Shown piece by piece: positions 55,056 to 63,055 of a DNA stretch of 64,000 nt. How positions within the stretch are numbered: the stretch's first letter is position 1; the number at the start of each line of letters is the position of its first letter. This stretch comes from Stappia stellulata DSM 5886 (GTDB lineage: Bacteria; Pseudomonadota; Alphaproteobacteria; Rhizobiales; Stappiaceae). Position numbers and translations under genes: made by a program. The stretch spans positions 372,001 to 436,000 of the forward strand of contig NZ_AUIM01000004.1 of the NCBI RefSeq assembly GCF_000423705.1, read 5' to 3'. The notes below the pieces were generated by a model. The model did not search any database and was not told where the DNA came from. It saw only the letters and a list, made by a program, of their open reading frames with translations.

Positions 55056-57883
55056 GCCGGTTCTCCCTTCGCGGCTGCGCGCAGCTCGGCGGCGTTTCGC
55101 CGACGCCGGCGCTGCAACATGTAGATCACACCCAGAAGCGCGAGCGCCGGAAGATAGAAGAGCTCGCGCGGCGGTTGCGAACTGGCGACGGCCAGTGTCT
55201 TGATCGTCTGGTCGAAATCGAAGCCGGCCGCCTGGGCTGGCGAATCGTAGACGGCATTGTCGACGATGAGATTGCCGTCCTGAACCAGCGTTTCAAGACC
55301 AAAGGCCTCGAGCCGCTCCGCCCCCGTCGGTTCGTTGCCGACCGGGATCATCATCGTCAGTGTAATGGGATCGCCGACATCGTCGAAGGCATCCACCGTC
55401 GCCCGGAGTTCCGATCCCGGCGGCGCGTTGCCGACCGCCTCCTCGATGTTCACCGGATCGACCATGTTGAACGGCGGATAGACCATGTCCATCCAGAAAC
55501 CGGGCCGGAACAACGTGAAGGCCACGAGGATCAGCGCCGCCGATTCCCAAAGACGCGAACGAACCAGGAAAACGCCCTGTGCACCCGCGGTGAACACCAG
55601 AATCGCCGCCGTCGCCACGATGAACACGATCACCCCTTCCATGAAGGTGACGTCGATCAGAAGCAGGTCTGTGTTGAAGATGAACAGAAACGGCAGGAGT
55701 GCGGTGCGCAGCGAATAGAAGAACGCCACGAAGCCCGTGCGGATCGGGTCGCCGCCGGACACGGCCGCCGCCGCGAAGGACGCAAGCCCCACCGGTGGCG
55801 TCACATCCGCCATGATGCCGAAATAGAACACGAAGAGATGCACCGCGATCAACGGTACGATCAGCCCGTTCTGTTGGCCGAGCGCCACGATTACGGGCGC
55901 GAGCAGTGACGACACGACAATGTAGTTGGCGGTCGTCGGCAGCCCCATGCCGAGGATCAGGCTGAGAATCGCGGTGAAGAGCAGAATCAGCAGGATCTGT
56001 CCCTGGCTCAGGAACTCCACCAGAGCGGCAAGCACGGCACCGACGCCGGTCTGCGACACCGCGCCGACGATGATGCCGGCGGCGGCCGTGGCAATACCGA
56101 TGCCGATCATGTTGCGCGCACCCGCGATCATGCCGTCGATCAGCTCCGAGAAGCCCTGCCCCGCCGTTCCGCCAAGGTCCTGCCCGCGGAACATCGCGAA
56201 CAGCGGTCGCTGTGTGAGCAGGATGAAGATCATCAGCGCGGTTGCCCAGAAGGCTGACAGCGACGGCGACAGGCGTTCCACCATCAGGCACCAGATCAGG
56301 ACAAAGACCGGCAGCAGGAAATGAAGGCCGGATTTCACCGTCGGCCCCGCCTCCGGCAGGCGCAGCACCGGTTTGTTGGGATCGTCCATCTCAAGCTCGG
56401 GAAACGCCGAGCAATAGCGGATGAGCGCGACGTAGACCGCGATGATCAGGACAGAGACGACCCACAGGGTCGCCTCGCCCGCCAACGACTGCAGCACGTT
56501 CATGAAATAGAACAGCCCGAACGCGGCAACCGCCGATCCGCCGATCACCATCGCACCGGTCGACAGGATGCGACCACGACTGTCGGCGTCCACGCGGGCC
56601 CCAACCAGCTTGACGAAGGCGAACAGGATGGCCAGCACAATCGCGACCGCCAACAGCCGCATTTCAGAGGTTCCAAGCGCCTGAAACGCCAGGAACAGGT
56701 AGTAAACGCCGCTGGCGGCGGCCAGGAGCACGGCCATGGTGATGCCGAAGGACAGCAACGCCCATTTCAGCGGCTTGACCTCGCCGGCGCGCGGCAGGCC
56801 TTCCATGCCCTGCTTCAGCGCTTCCAGATGAACGATATAAACCAGCGCGATGTAGGAGATGATCGCCGGCAGGAAGGCGTGCTTGACCACCTCGAAATAG
56901 GAAATCCCGATATATTCGACCATCAGGAAGGCGGCGGCACCCATCACCGGCGGCATGATCTGGCCATTGACGGAGGACGCCACCTCGACGGCCCCGGCCT
57001 TTTCCCGTGAAAAGCCGACGCGGCGCATCATGGGAATCGTAAAGGTCCCGGTGGTCACCACATTCGCAATCGACGAACCGGAAATCAGACCGGTCATTCC
57101 CGAGGCAACGACCGCGGCCTTCGCCGGACCGCCGCTGAAGTGGCCCATCAGCGAAAAGGCGACCTTGATGAAGTAGTTGCCGGCGCCGGCCTTGTCGAGC
57201 AGCGCCCCGAACAACACGAAGAGAAACACCAGATCGGTGGACACGCCGAGCGCGATGCCGAACACGCCTTCCGTCGACAGCCACTGGTGATAGGCGACCG
57301 CGTTGAAGCTCGCGCCCTTCCAGGCAAGCAGTCCCGGCGCATAAGGCCCGAGGAAGGTGTAGCCGAGGAAGACCATCGCCACGATCATCAGCGGGGGGCC
57401 GAGCGAACGGCGGGTCGCCTCAAGCAGGAAGATGACGCCAAAAACCGCAACGACCACATCCGTGGTGTTGGGATTGTTGGGCCGGTCCGCGAGGCGGGAC
57501 CCGAAGATGTTTTGCACCAGTTCGGTATCGAACACGAAGAGATAGAGCGCGCAGGCCGACGCACCGATTGCCAGCAGCCAGTCGTTCAGCGGCACATAGC
57601 GACGCGGCGACGTGCGGAACGCCGGAAACACGAGAAAGGCGAGAAACAGCGCGAAGGCCAGATGGATGGGGCGCGCTTCGCGGCCGGAAAAGACGCCGAC
57701 CCCGATCACATAGGGCAAGGGCGAGGCAATCCAGATCTGGAACAGCGACCAGGCCAGCGCCAGTCCGGAAATCAGCAGCGCAACCTGATGGTTGACGGGA
57801 TTTCGACCGCCGGTGTCGACGGATGCGACCAGATCGTCCAGGTCCGATGAACTATACTGACCCTTTGCAGGTTCTTCGGTCAT
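55052..57883 (-). CDS. TRAP transporter permease, 4TM/12TM (DctQ-DctM) fusion
   Basis: A 943-residue permease with the small and large TRAP subunits fused, as is usual for TAXI-type systems. The N-terminal quarter has four hydrophobic segments; the large portion has about a dozen with SSIANVVTTGTFTIPMMRRV, GAAAFLMVEY and a GLPTTANYIVVSSLLAPVIV loop (the DctM signature). A C-terminal soluble stretch of about 130 residues follows. The Shine-Dalgarno is a run of eight G seven nt from the ATG. It is driven by a Na+ or H+ gradient; substrate is not known. Confidence 0.92.
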   Translation of the reverse strand: MTEEPAKGQYSSSDLDDLVASVDTGGRNPVNHQVALLISGLALAWSLFQIWIASPLPYVIGVGVFSGREARPIHLAFALFLAFLVFPAFRTSPRRYVPLNDWLLAIGASACALYLFVFDTELVQNIFGSRLADRPNNPNTTDVVVAVFGVIFLLEATRRSLGPPLMIVAMVFLGYTFLGPYAPGLLAWKGASFNAVAYHQWLSTEGVFGIALGVSTDLVFLFVLFGALLDKAGAGNYFIKVAFSLMGHFSGGPAKAAVVASGMTGLISGSSIANVVTTGTFTIPMMRRVGFSREKAGAVEVASSVNGQIMPPVMGAAAFLMVEYIGISYFEVVKHAFLPAIISYIALVYIVHLEALKQGMEGLPRAGEVKPLKWALLSFGITMAVLLAAASGVYYLFLAFQALGTSEMRLLAVAIVLAILFAFVKLVGARVDADSRGRILSTGAMVIGGSAVAAFGLFYFMNVLQSLAGEATLWVVSVLIIAVYVALIRYCSAFPELEMDDPNKPVLRLPEAGPTVKSGLHFLLPVFVLIWCLMVERLSPSLSAFWATALMIFILLTQRPLFAMFRGQDLGGTAGQGFSELIDGMIAGARNMIGIGIATAAAGIIVGAVSQTGVGAVLAALVEFLSQGQILLILLFTAILSLILGMGLPTTANYIVVSSLLAPVIVALGQQNGLIVPLIAVHLFVFYFGIMADVTPPVGLASFAAAAVSGGDPIRTGFVAFFYSLRTALLPFLFIFNTDLLLIDVTFMEGVIVFIVATAAILVFTAGAQGVFLVRSRLWESAALILVAFTLFRPGFWMDMVYPPFNMVDPVNIEEAVGNAPPGSELRATVDAFDDVGDPITLTMMIPVGNEPTGAERLEAFGLETLVQDGNLIVDNAVYDSPAQAAGFDFDQTIKTLAVASSQPPRELFYLPALALLGVIYMLQRRRRRNAAELRAAAKGEPA

Positions 57884-58028
57884 TGCGCTGCCCCCCCCAG
57901 TTGCGCGTCTTCAAACATCACCGCCGCTGCATCGCCGGGCGGTGTGGCGGGGCCGACGTTCCAACGTCCCCCCCCCAGAAAGACAACCGGCGCGGAAGGA
58001 TCGACCTCCCGCGCCGGCCGCGTGCCGA
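57884..58028. repeat. intergenic with two C homopolymer tracts (G8 and G9 on the coding strand)
   Basis: The gap between the TAXI binding-protein stop and the permease start holds C8 at 57891-57898 and C9 at 57968-57976. On the coding strand the first is a G8 run seven nt before the permease ATG, acting as an unusual ribosome-binding site. Tracts of this kind can change length by slippage. Confidence 0.7.
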
Positions 58029-58997
58029 TTACATCCAGCCGCGTTCCTTGTAGTATTTCACCGCACCCTCATGAAGCGGGGCCGACAGGTTGTTCTTGAT
58101 CATGTCGGCTTCGTTCAGATTGGCGAAGGCGGGATGCATCTTCTTGAAGCGGTCGAAGTTCTCGAACACCGCCTTGGTGACCTCGTAAATGACCTCGGGC
58201 GAGGTGTTGCTCGAGGAGACGAAGGTGGCACCGACGCCGAAGGTCGTGGTGTCTTCGTCCGTACCGGTGTACATGCCGCCCGGAATCGTCGCCATCGCAT
58301 AGAATGCGTTGTCGTCGACGAGCTTGCGGATCACGTCGTTGTCGACGGTGATCAGCTTGGATTCGCACGACGTCGTGGCTTCCTTGATGGTGCCGGCCGG
58401 GTGGCCGACGGTGAAGACGATCGCATCGATCTTGTTGTCGCAAAGCGCTGCCGCCTGTTCGGCGGACTTCAGCTCTGCGGCCAGCGCGAAATCGTCGGTG
58501 GACCAGCCCATCTTGTCCATCACGACTTCGAAGGTCGCGCGGGCGCCGGAGCCCGGATTGCCGAGGTTGACGCGCTTGCCCTTGAGATCGTCAAAGGTCT
58601 CGATGCCGGAATCGGCACGCGCCACGACGGTGAACGGCTCGGGGTGCACGGAAAAGACGGCGCGCAGCTCCTCGAACTTGCCGTCCGGGAACGTATCCGG
58701 GGCGGTTCCGTTATAGGCATGATACTGCCAGTCCGACTGGGCAACGCCCATGTCGAGATCGCCGGCACGAATGCCGTTGATGTTGGCGACCGATCCGCCG
58801 GTGGTGTGCGTGCACTTGATGTCGTGCTCGCTCGATCCGCGGTTCACCAGGCGGCAGATCGAGCCGCCGACCTGATAGTAGACGCCGGTCTGACCGCCGG
58901 TGCCGATGGTGATGAATGTTTCGGCCTGGGCCGCGCCGGAAAAGGCGAGACTGCCGGCCAGCGCAAGACCGAGCGTTGTCGTCTTAAGAATGTTCAC
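58029..58997 (-). CDS. TRAP transporter substrate-binding protein, TAXI family
   Basis: A 322-residue periplasmic binding protein with signal peptide (about 1-25, AQA). TAXI features are FITIGTGGQTGVYYQVGGSI near the mature N-terminus, GSVANINGIRAGDLDMGVAQSDW and a helix-loop-strand region in the second lobe (FDDLKGKRVNLGNPGSGARA). The motif order matches the family. Upstream of the permease on the same strand with a 145-nt gap, as the first gene of the operon. The ligand is unknown; TAXI members have been linked to C5-dicarboxylates such as glutamate or 2-oxoglutarate, and an organic sulfur compound is also conceivable given the Sox context. Confidence 0.92.
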   Translation of the reverse strand: MNILKTTTLGLALAGSLAFSGAAQAETFITIGTGGQTGVYYQVGGSICRLVNRGSSEHDIKCTHTTGGSVANINGIRAGDLDMGVAQSDWQYHAYNGTAPDTFPDGKFEELRAVFSVHPEPFTVVARADSGIETFDDLKGKRVNLGNPGSGARATFEVVMDKMGWSTDDFALAAELKSAEQAAALCDNKIDAIVFTVGHPAGTIKEATTSCESKLITVDNDVIRKLVDDNAFYAMATIPGGMYTGTDEDTTTFGVGATFVSSSNTSPEVIYEVTKAVFENFDRFKKMHPAFANLNEADMIKNNLSAPLHEGAVKYYKERGWM

Positions 58998-59378
58998 TGC
59001 AATGCCTCCCGTTTATTGGCTGCAGATTGACTGTTGCAACCGACCTCCCCTCCCGACCAACCAAGTGGCCACAGGCAGGCAGGTCGAATATCCGGAACGA
59101 TCGCGGTCGGCGGCGGACGTGTATATGGCCCGAAGATCGCGAGACCTTCTCAAGCGGGCCATGCGACCGGAATGCCTTGCGCACCGCGTTCGTCCCGAAT
59201 CCAGTTGCGGGCGGCAACAAACCGCCACCCGCGTGACCGCACGTGTGCAGTCGCCGTTAGGTTAGACAGAAAACTCTCGTTTTTCCAAGCTCTTTCCCGG
59301 ATGCGGGAACGCACGGGATGCGTGTGACGCGAGGATGGAAATCGCGGCCCCGGGACCGATACGGCCTGCAGGATAGGC
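58998..59378. other. intergenic region upstream of the TRAP operon; no gene seen
   Basis: This 381-nt stretch holds the promoter region of the TAXI/TRAP operon and the downstream flank of the small unknown gene. Several short frames are open but none has a ribosome-binding site or domain. No clear promoter, dyad or terminator was found. Confidence 0.5.
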
Positions 59379-59696
59379 TTACTCGCCTTTGCGGCCGCCG
59401 GACACGACCTCGAGGAAATGCCGGCGCAGCTGATGCTCGTCCTGTCCGTCCCTGAGTCCCTGTCGCCACTGATCGATCACCAGTCGAAGCGCAAGCGTCT
59501 CTCGGGTGTGCGGGAGGCGTGCCAGATAATCGGTAAAAAAGGAATCCAGTGCGTGGCGATCGAGGGCATTCTGCGCGATCAGTCCGTGGATGAGCGCCAT
59601 CGTCGCGGCAATGTGCCCCTTCAGGAACTCGAACCCCGCGGCATCGGCCATCGTGTCCGAGTCGCCATCCGGTTTGTCCTCAAAGGTATCCGACAT
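59379..59696 (-). CDS. small protein of unknown function
   Basis: A 105-residue soluble, mostly helical protein I do not recognise. It has an acidic N-terminus and helices with AATMALIHGLIAQNALD and LPHTRETLALRLVIDQWRQGL, ending in a short basic tail. The ATG at 59694-59696 begins the conserved-looking part; the frame is open upstream to 59819. There is no strong Shine-Dalgarno. It sits alone between the TRAP operon and the tRNA gene. Function unknown; a small helical adaptor or regulatory protein is a guess. Confidence 0.55.
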   Translation of the reverse strand: MSDTFEDKPDGDSDTMADAAGFEFLKGHIAATMALIHGLIAQNALDRHALDSFFTDYLARLPHTRETLALRLVIDQWRQGLRDGQDEHQLRRHFLEVVSGGRKGE

Positions 59697-60093
59697 CACT
59701 CTACCCGTTGTTGCAGCCGAAGGGCCGTCCGGCTGCATCGTGGTACAGGAAACGAATGATGCTTTTTCAGGAGCTTGTCCCACCATGTCGGCAGAGACGC
59801 GACCGTCATCCATTTCCAACTGAAACCCTATACCACCACAGAGTTGTCCACAAAGCGTAAATGCCGGGAATACCGAGAGGCCGAGAGGTCCCGCACGCAG
59901 GCAAGCGGCCGCAACTTCAGCTCACCGAAGGGTTGGGACGTGGGCCCGCCCCCCGGATCCCGGCGTATCCCCGCCACGCCGGCGCGCGGACATCATGGCC
60001 TGGTCGCCAGGGACAGCGCCTTGCGGCGCAACGGGCCGAAACAAGAAACCTTGCAAAACTCCAAGGCGGCCTCCTGCGAGGCCGATCCAAGGG
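59697..60093. other. non-coding stretch before the tRNA-Lys promoter
   Basis: About 400 nt of mixed composition with no recognised gene. It includes the upstream flank of the small unknown gene. Some short frames are open but show no support. Confidence 0.5.
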
Positions 60094-60122
60094 TTGCGAT
60101 TGCATCTTCCCGCGTTTATAGA
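60094..60122 (+). promoter_or_regulatory. promoter of tRNA-Lys (-35 TTGCGA, -10 TATAGA)
   Basis: TTGCGA (60094-60099), 17-nt spacer, TATAGA (60117-60122). The predicted start would be about 7 nt past the -10, just before the tRNA at 60136. Both hexamers have good sigma-70-type matches for this group. Confidence 0.75.
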
Positions 60123-60135
60123 ACCCCCGGTGAGT

Positions 60136-60211
60136 GAGCCGATAGCTCAGTTGGTAGAGCAACTGACTTTTAATCAGTAGGTCCAGGGTTCGAGCCCCTG
60201 TCGGCTCACCA
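60136..60211 (+). tRNA. tRNA-Lys (anticodon TTT)
   Basis: 76 nt with encoded CCA. The acceptor stem is GAGCCGA (60136-60142) with TCGGCTC (60201-60207), discriminator A at 60208 and CCA at 60209-60211. The anticodon stem ACTGA/TCAGT flanks loop CTTTTAA, giving anticodon TTT (Lys). The T loop GGTTCGAGCC region is intact. It is followed by a T-rich stretch (ATTTTTCCC). Confidence 0.97.
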
Positions 60212-60317
60212 TTTTTCCCAATGACTTAGAGATTATCATCGTCAGTCCGGGCGGCCGGCGCTGCGGACCGGGCCCTGCCATGGCAAGGCCCGATCGCGTG
60301 CCTGGACTGCCACCAGA

Positions 60318-61124
60318 TCAACTGTTGGGACGTATTCTGGCACCCGTCTTGTTGGCAAAGGCCTCAAGCCGTTCTCGTGCAGCCGGTTGGGTGTTGACCA
60401 TCCCTGCCACCACGGATTCCGCATAGGCAGCGTCCATGGCGGACATGTTTTGCAGATGGCTGATCGCCGAGCAGATAGCGAAATTGGTCAGAGGCAAATT
60501 CGCCGCCATCTTGTCCGCCAGGTCCAGCGCCATATCGAAGCTTGATCCCTCGGTGATGTATTGCGCAAGCCCCAGATCGACGGCCGCCTGTCCCTGATAG
60601 ACCCGCCCCGTCAGGATCATGTCGATCATCCGGGCCTTGCCGATCAGGTCGCTGACCCGGATGGTGGCTCCGCCGCCGGTGAAAATGCCGCGCTGCCCTT
60701 CGGGAAGGGCGAAATAAGTGGTCTGATCCATCACCCGCACATGCGCGGCGGCGGCCAGTTCCAGTCCTCCGCCAACCACTGCGCCCTTGAGCGCGGCGAC
60801 CACCGGCACGCCGCCATACTCCATCTTGTTGAACGCCTCATGCCAGCGCAGGCAGACATGCATGAACTCGTCCGGGGTGCGATCTGCCTTCCAGTGTTCG
60901 ATGAGATCGAGCCCGGCGCAGAAGTGGTCTCCCTCGCCCCGCAAGACCACGGCGCGCACCCCATCGCGATGGGCCGAGCCGAAGAAGCGCACCAGTTCGT
61001 CGATGGTTGCCAGGTCCAGCGCATTCCGCTTGGCAGCGCGGTTTAGGGACACGATGGCAACACCATTGTTGCGCAGTTCGATCAAAAGATTGATATAGCC
61101 GTCGAAACGGGTGTCCTGAGACAT
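60318..61124 (-). CDS. enoyl-CoA hydratase/isomerase (crotonase) family protein
   Basis: A 268-residue crotonase-fold enzyme. The oxyanion-hole region is [16 protein letters not shown] and [21 protein letters not shown]; both glutamates needed for hydration are present (in GLELA and LPEGQRG). The ATG at 61124 has AAGGAG 8 nt upstream. It is 48 nt after the acyl-CoA dehydrogenase on the same strand, which suggests a short acyl-CoA degradation pathway. The substrate cannot be told; phenylpropanoid-CoA, 3-methylmercaptopropionyl-CoA or fatty acyl-CoA are possible. Confidence 0.85.
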   Translation of the reverse strand: MSQDTRFDGYINLLIELRNNGVAIVSLNRAAKRNALDLATIDELVRFFGSAHRDGVRAVVLRGEGDHFCAGLDLIEHWKADRTPDEFMHVCLRWHEAFNKMEYGGVPVVAALKGAVVGGGLELAAAAHVRVMDQTTYFALPEGQRGIFTGGGATIRVSDLIGKARMIDMILTGRVYQGQAAVDLGLAQYITEGSSFDMALDLADKMAANLPLTNFAICSAISHLQNMSAMDAAYAESVVAGMVNTQPAARERLEAFANKTGARIRPNS

Positions 61125-61172
61125 GTGAAGCTCCTTGAGGCGGGCACGCGGAGTGCCCATTCGGTTTACGGT

Positions 61173-62939
61173 CTAGAGGGCGGCGTCCAGCAGGCTGGCG
61201 GCGCCTTCGGTGATGCGGGCGCGGTCGGCCGCGCATTGCACGAGGATGTTGTGGGAATAGAAGGACGCGGTGGCGCACTTCCTTGTCATGAATTCGCAAG
61301 TCTCGTCGCGCGCCAGTGCCGCCTTGGCCGCCAGCATTGCACGGCCCAACTGCCACCCGGCGGCCAGGTTGCCGCTCAGCATCAGGAACGGGACGCTGCC
61401 CGCATAGGCCGCGTTGGCATCCCGCCCGAGCGTTGCGAGCAGGTGATCGAGGCTCGCTTCGAACTCCGCACGGGCCATGTCCAGCCGGGCGGCCACCGAC
61501 TGCGCCTGCGCATCGCCCGAGGCAAGGGCATGAACGGTTTCGACAACCATGCCGGCAAAGCGTCGCGCGGTGGCCCCGCCATCCCGCTGGACCTTGCGTC
61601 CCAGGAGATCGTTGGCCTGGATCGCCGTGGTGCCCTCGTAGATCGGCAGTATGCGCGCATCGCGGTAGAACCGGGCGACACCGGTTTCCTCGATGAAGCC
61701 CATGCCGCCATGCACCTGTAGCCCCAGCGAGGCGACCTCGACCGCGCTCTCGGTGCAGTATCCCTTGACCAGCGGCACCAGAAACTCCGCCATAGCCGTG
61801 GCGTCGTGCCGGGTGGCCTCGTCGCCGTTCTCGGCCAGGTCGAGCCAGCCGGCGGCCGCAATGGCGAGCGCGCGGCAGCCCTCGACCGTAGCGCGCATCC
61901 GCATCAGCGTACGGCGCGTCTCCGGATGCTGGATGATTGGCACGCTGTCGGCCGAGCTGCCATCGACCGGGCGGCTCTGCACACGCTCGCGGGCATAGGC
62001 GAACGCATGCTGCGTGGCGCGTTCGGCGATAGCAACGCCCTGTACGCCCACCGCGAAGCGGGCCGAGGTCATCATCACGAACATATATTCCAGTCCGCGA
62101 TTTTCCTCACCAACGAGGAAACCGGTTGCGCCCTCGTAATTCAGCACCGCCGTCGGGCTGGCGCGAACGCCGAGCTTGTGTTCGAGACTGCCACAGGTGA
62201 CCGCATTGCGCTCGCCGGGAGCGCCATCGGGCTCCGGCAGGAATTTCGGCACCACGAACAGGCTCAGCCCGCGCGCGCCAGCCGGTGCGCCAGGGGTGCG
62301 GGCCAGAACCAGGTGAACGATGTTCTCGCTGAGGTCATGCTCGCCGTAGGTGATGAAGATCTTGGTCCCGGACACCGCGTAGGTGCCATCCTCCCGGCGG
62401 GTGGCGCTGGTGCGGATGCGCGCCAGATCGCTCCCGGCCTGCGGCTCGGTCAGGTTCATGGTTCCGGTCCAGCGCCCGGATATCAGCTTTTCGAGGTAGA
62501 GCGCCTGCTGCTCCGGCGAGCCGTTGACCGACAGCGCATCGATGGCCCCGTCCGTCAGCAGCAGACAGAGGCCAAAGCTCATGTCGGCGGCGTTGACGAT
62601 TTCCGTCGCCGCCGCACCGGCCGCACGAGGCAGCCCCATTCCACCGAACTCGACCGGGTGTGAAAGGCTCTGCCAGCCGGTTTCAACGAACCTCTCGTAG
62701 GCCGCGCCGTACCCGTCGGGCATGACCACCCGTCCCTCGCTCAGACGTGCCCCCGCCACATCCCCCGCCTGTGCCAGCGGGGCGACCACACCGGTGCAGA
62801 ACCGGTCGAAGGCGTCGAGTGCGGCCCGGATGTCGCCGTGATCAATACCGGCATAGCGCGGCAGGGCGCCGACCTCGGGCCATTGCGACAAGTGCAGGAT
62901 ATTGAACATGATGTCATCTATCGGTGCCTGGCAGATCAT
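61173..62939 (-). CDS. acyl-CoA dehydrogenase with N-terminal AcylCoA_DH_N extension (DmdC-like)
   Basis: A 588-residue flavoenzyme of the long acyl-CoA dehydrogenase class. The N-terminal MICQAPIDDIMFNILHL is the acyl-CoA dehydrogenase N-extension, followed by the FAD-binding LTEPQAGSDLARIRTSA, KIFITYGEHDL, the middle and C-terminal domains with QVHGGMGFIEETGVARFYRDAR and a helical tail. This architecture is shared by DmdC (3-methylmercaptopropionyl-CoA dehydrogenase) and other broad-range members. The ATG at 62937-62939 is chosen at the start of the N-extension. Divergent from the AraC gene. Confidence 0.85.
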   Translation of the reverse strand: MICQAPIDDIMFNILHLSQWPEVGALPRYAGIDHGDIRAALDAFDRFCTGVVAPLAQAGDVAGARLSEGRVVMPDGYGAAYERFVETGWQSLSHPVEFGGMGLPRAAGAAATEIVNAADMSFGLCLLLTDGAIDALSVNGSPEQQALYLEKLISGRWTGTMNLTEPQAGSDLARIRTSATRREDGTYAVSGTKIFITYGEHDLSENIVHLVLARTPGAPAGARGLSLFVVPKFLPEPDGAPGERNAVTCGSLEHKLGVRASPTAVLNYEGATGFLVGEENRGLEYMFVMMTSARFAVGVQGVAIAERATQHAFAYARERVQSRPVDGSSADSVPIIQHPETRRTLMRMRATVEGCRALAIAAAGWLDLAENGDEATRHDATAMAEFLVPLVKGYCTESAVEVASLGLQVHGGMGFIEETGVARFYRDARILPIYEGTTAIQANDLLGRKVQRDGGATARRFAGMVVETVHALASGDAQAQSVAARLDMARAEFEASLDHLLATLGRDANAAYAGSVPFLMLSGNLAAGWQLGRAMLAAKAALARDETCEFMTRKCATASFYSHNILVQCAADRARITEGAASLLDAAL

Positions 62940-63055
62940 CCCACCCCCTCCCCGCTCTGTTGTTATGTGACACCTATTCCGCTTAAAATGCCGCCTCAAC
63001 GTCATCGAATGACATTTTCATTTCCAAAAGTGACAAAGGCCGCACCGCAATTGCC

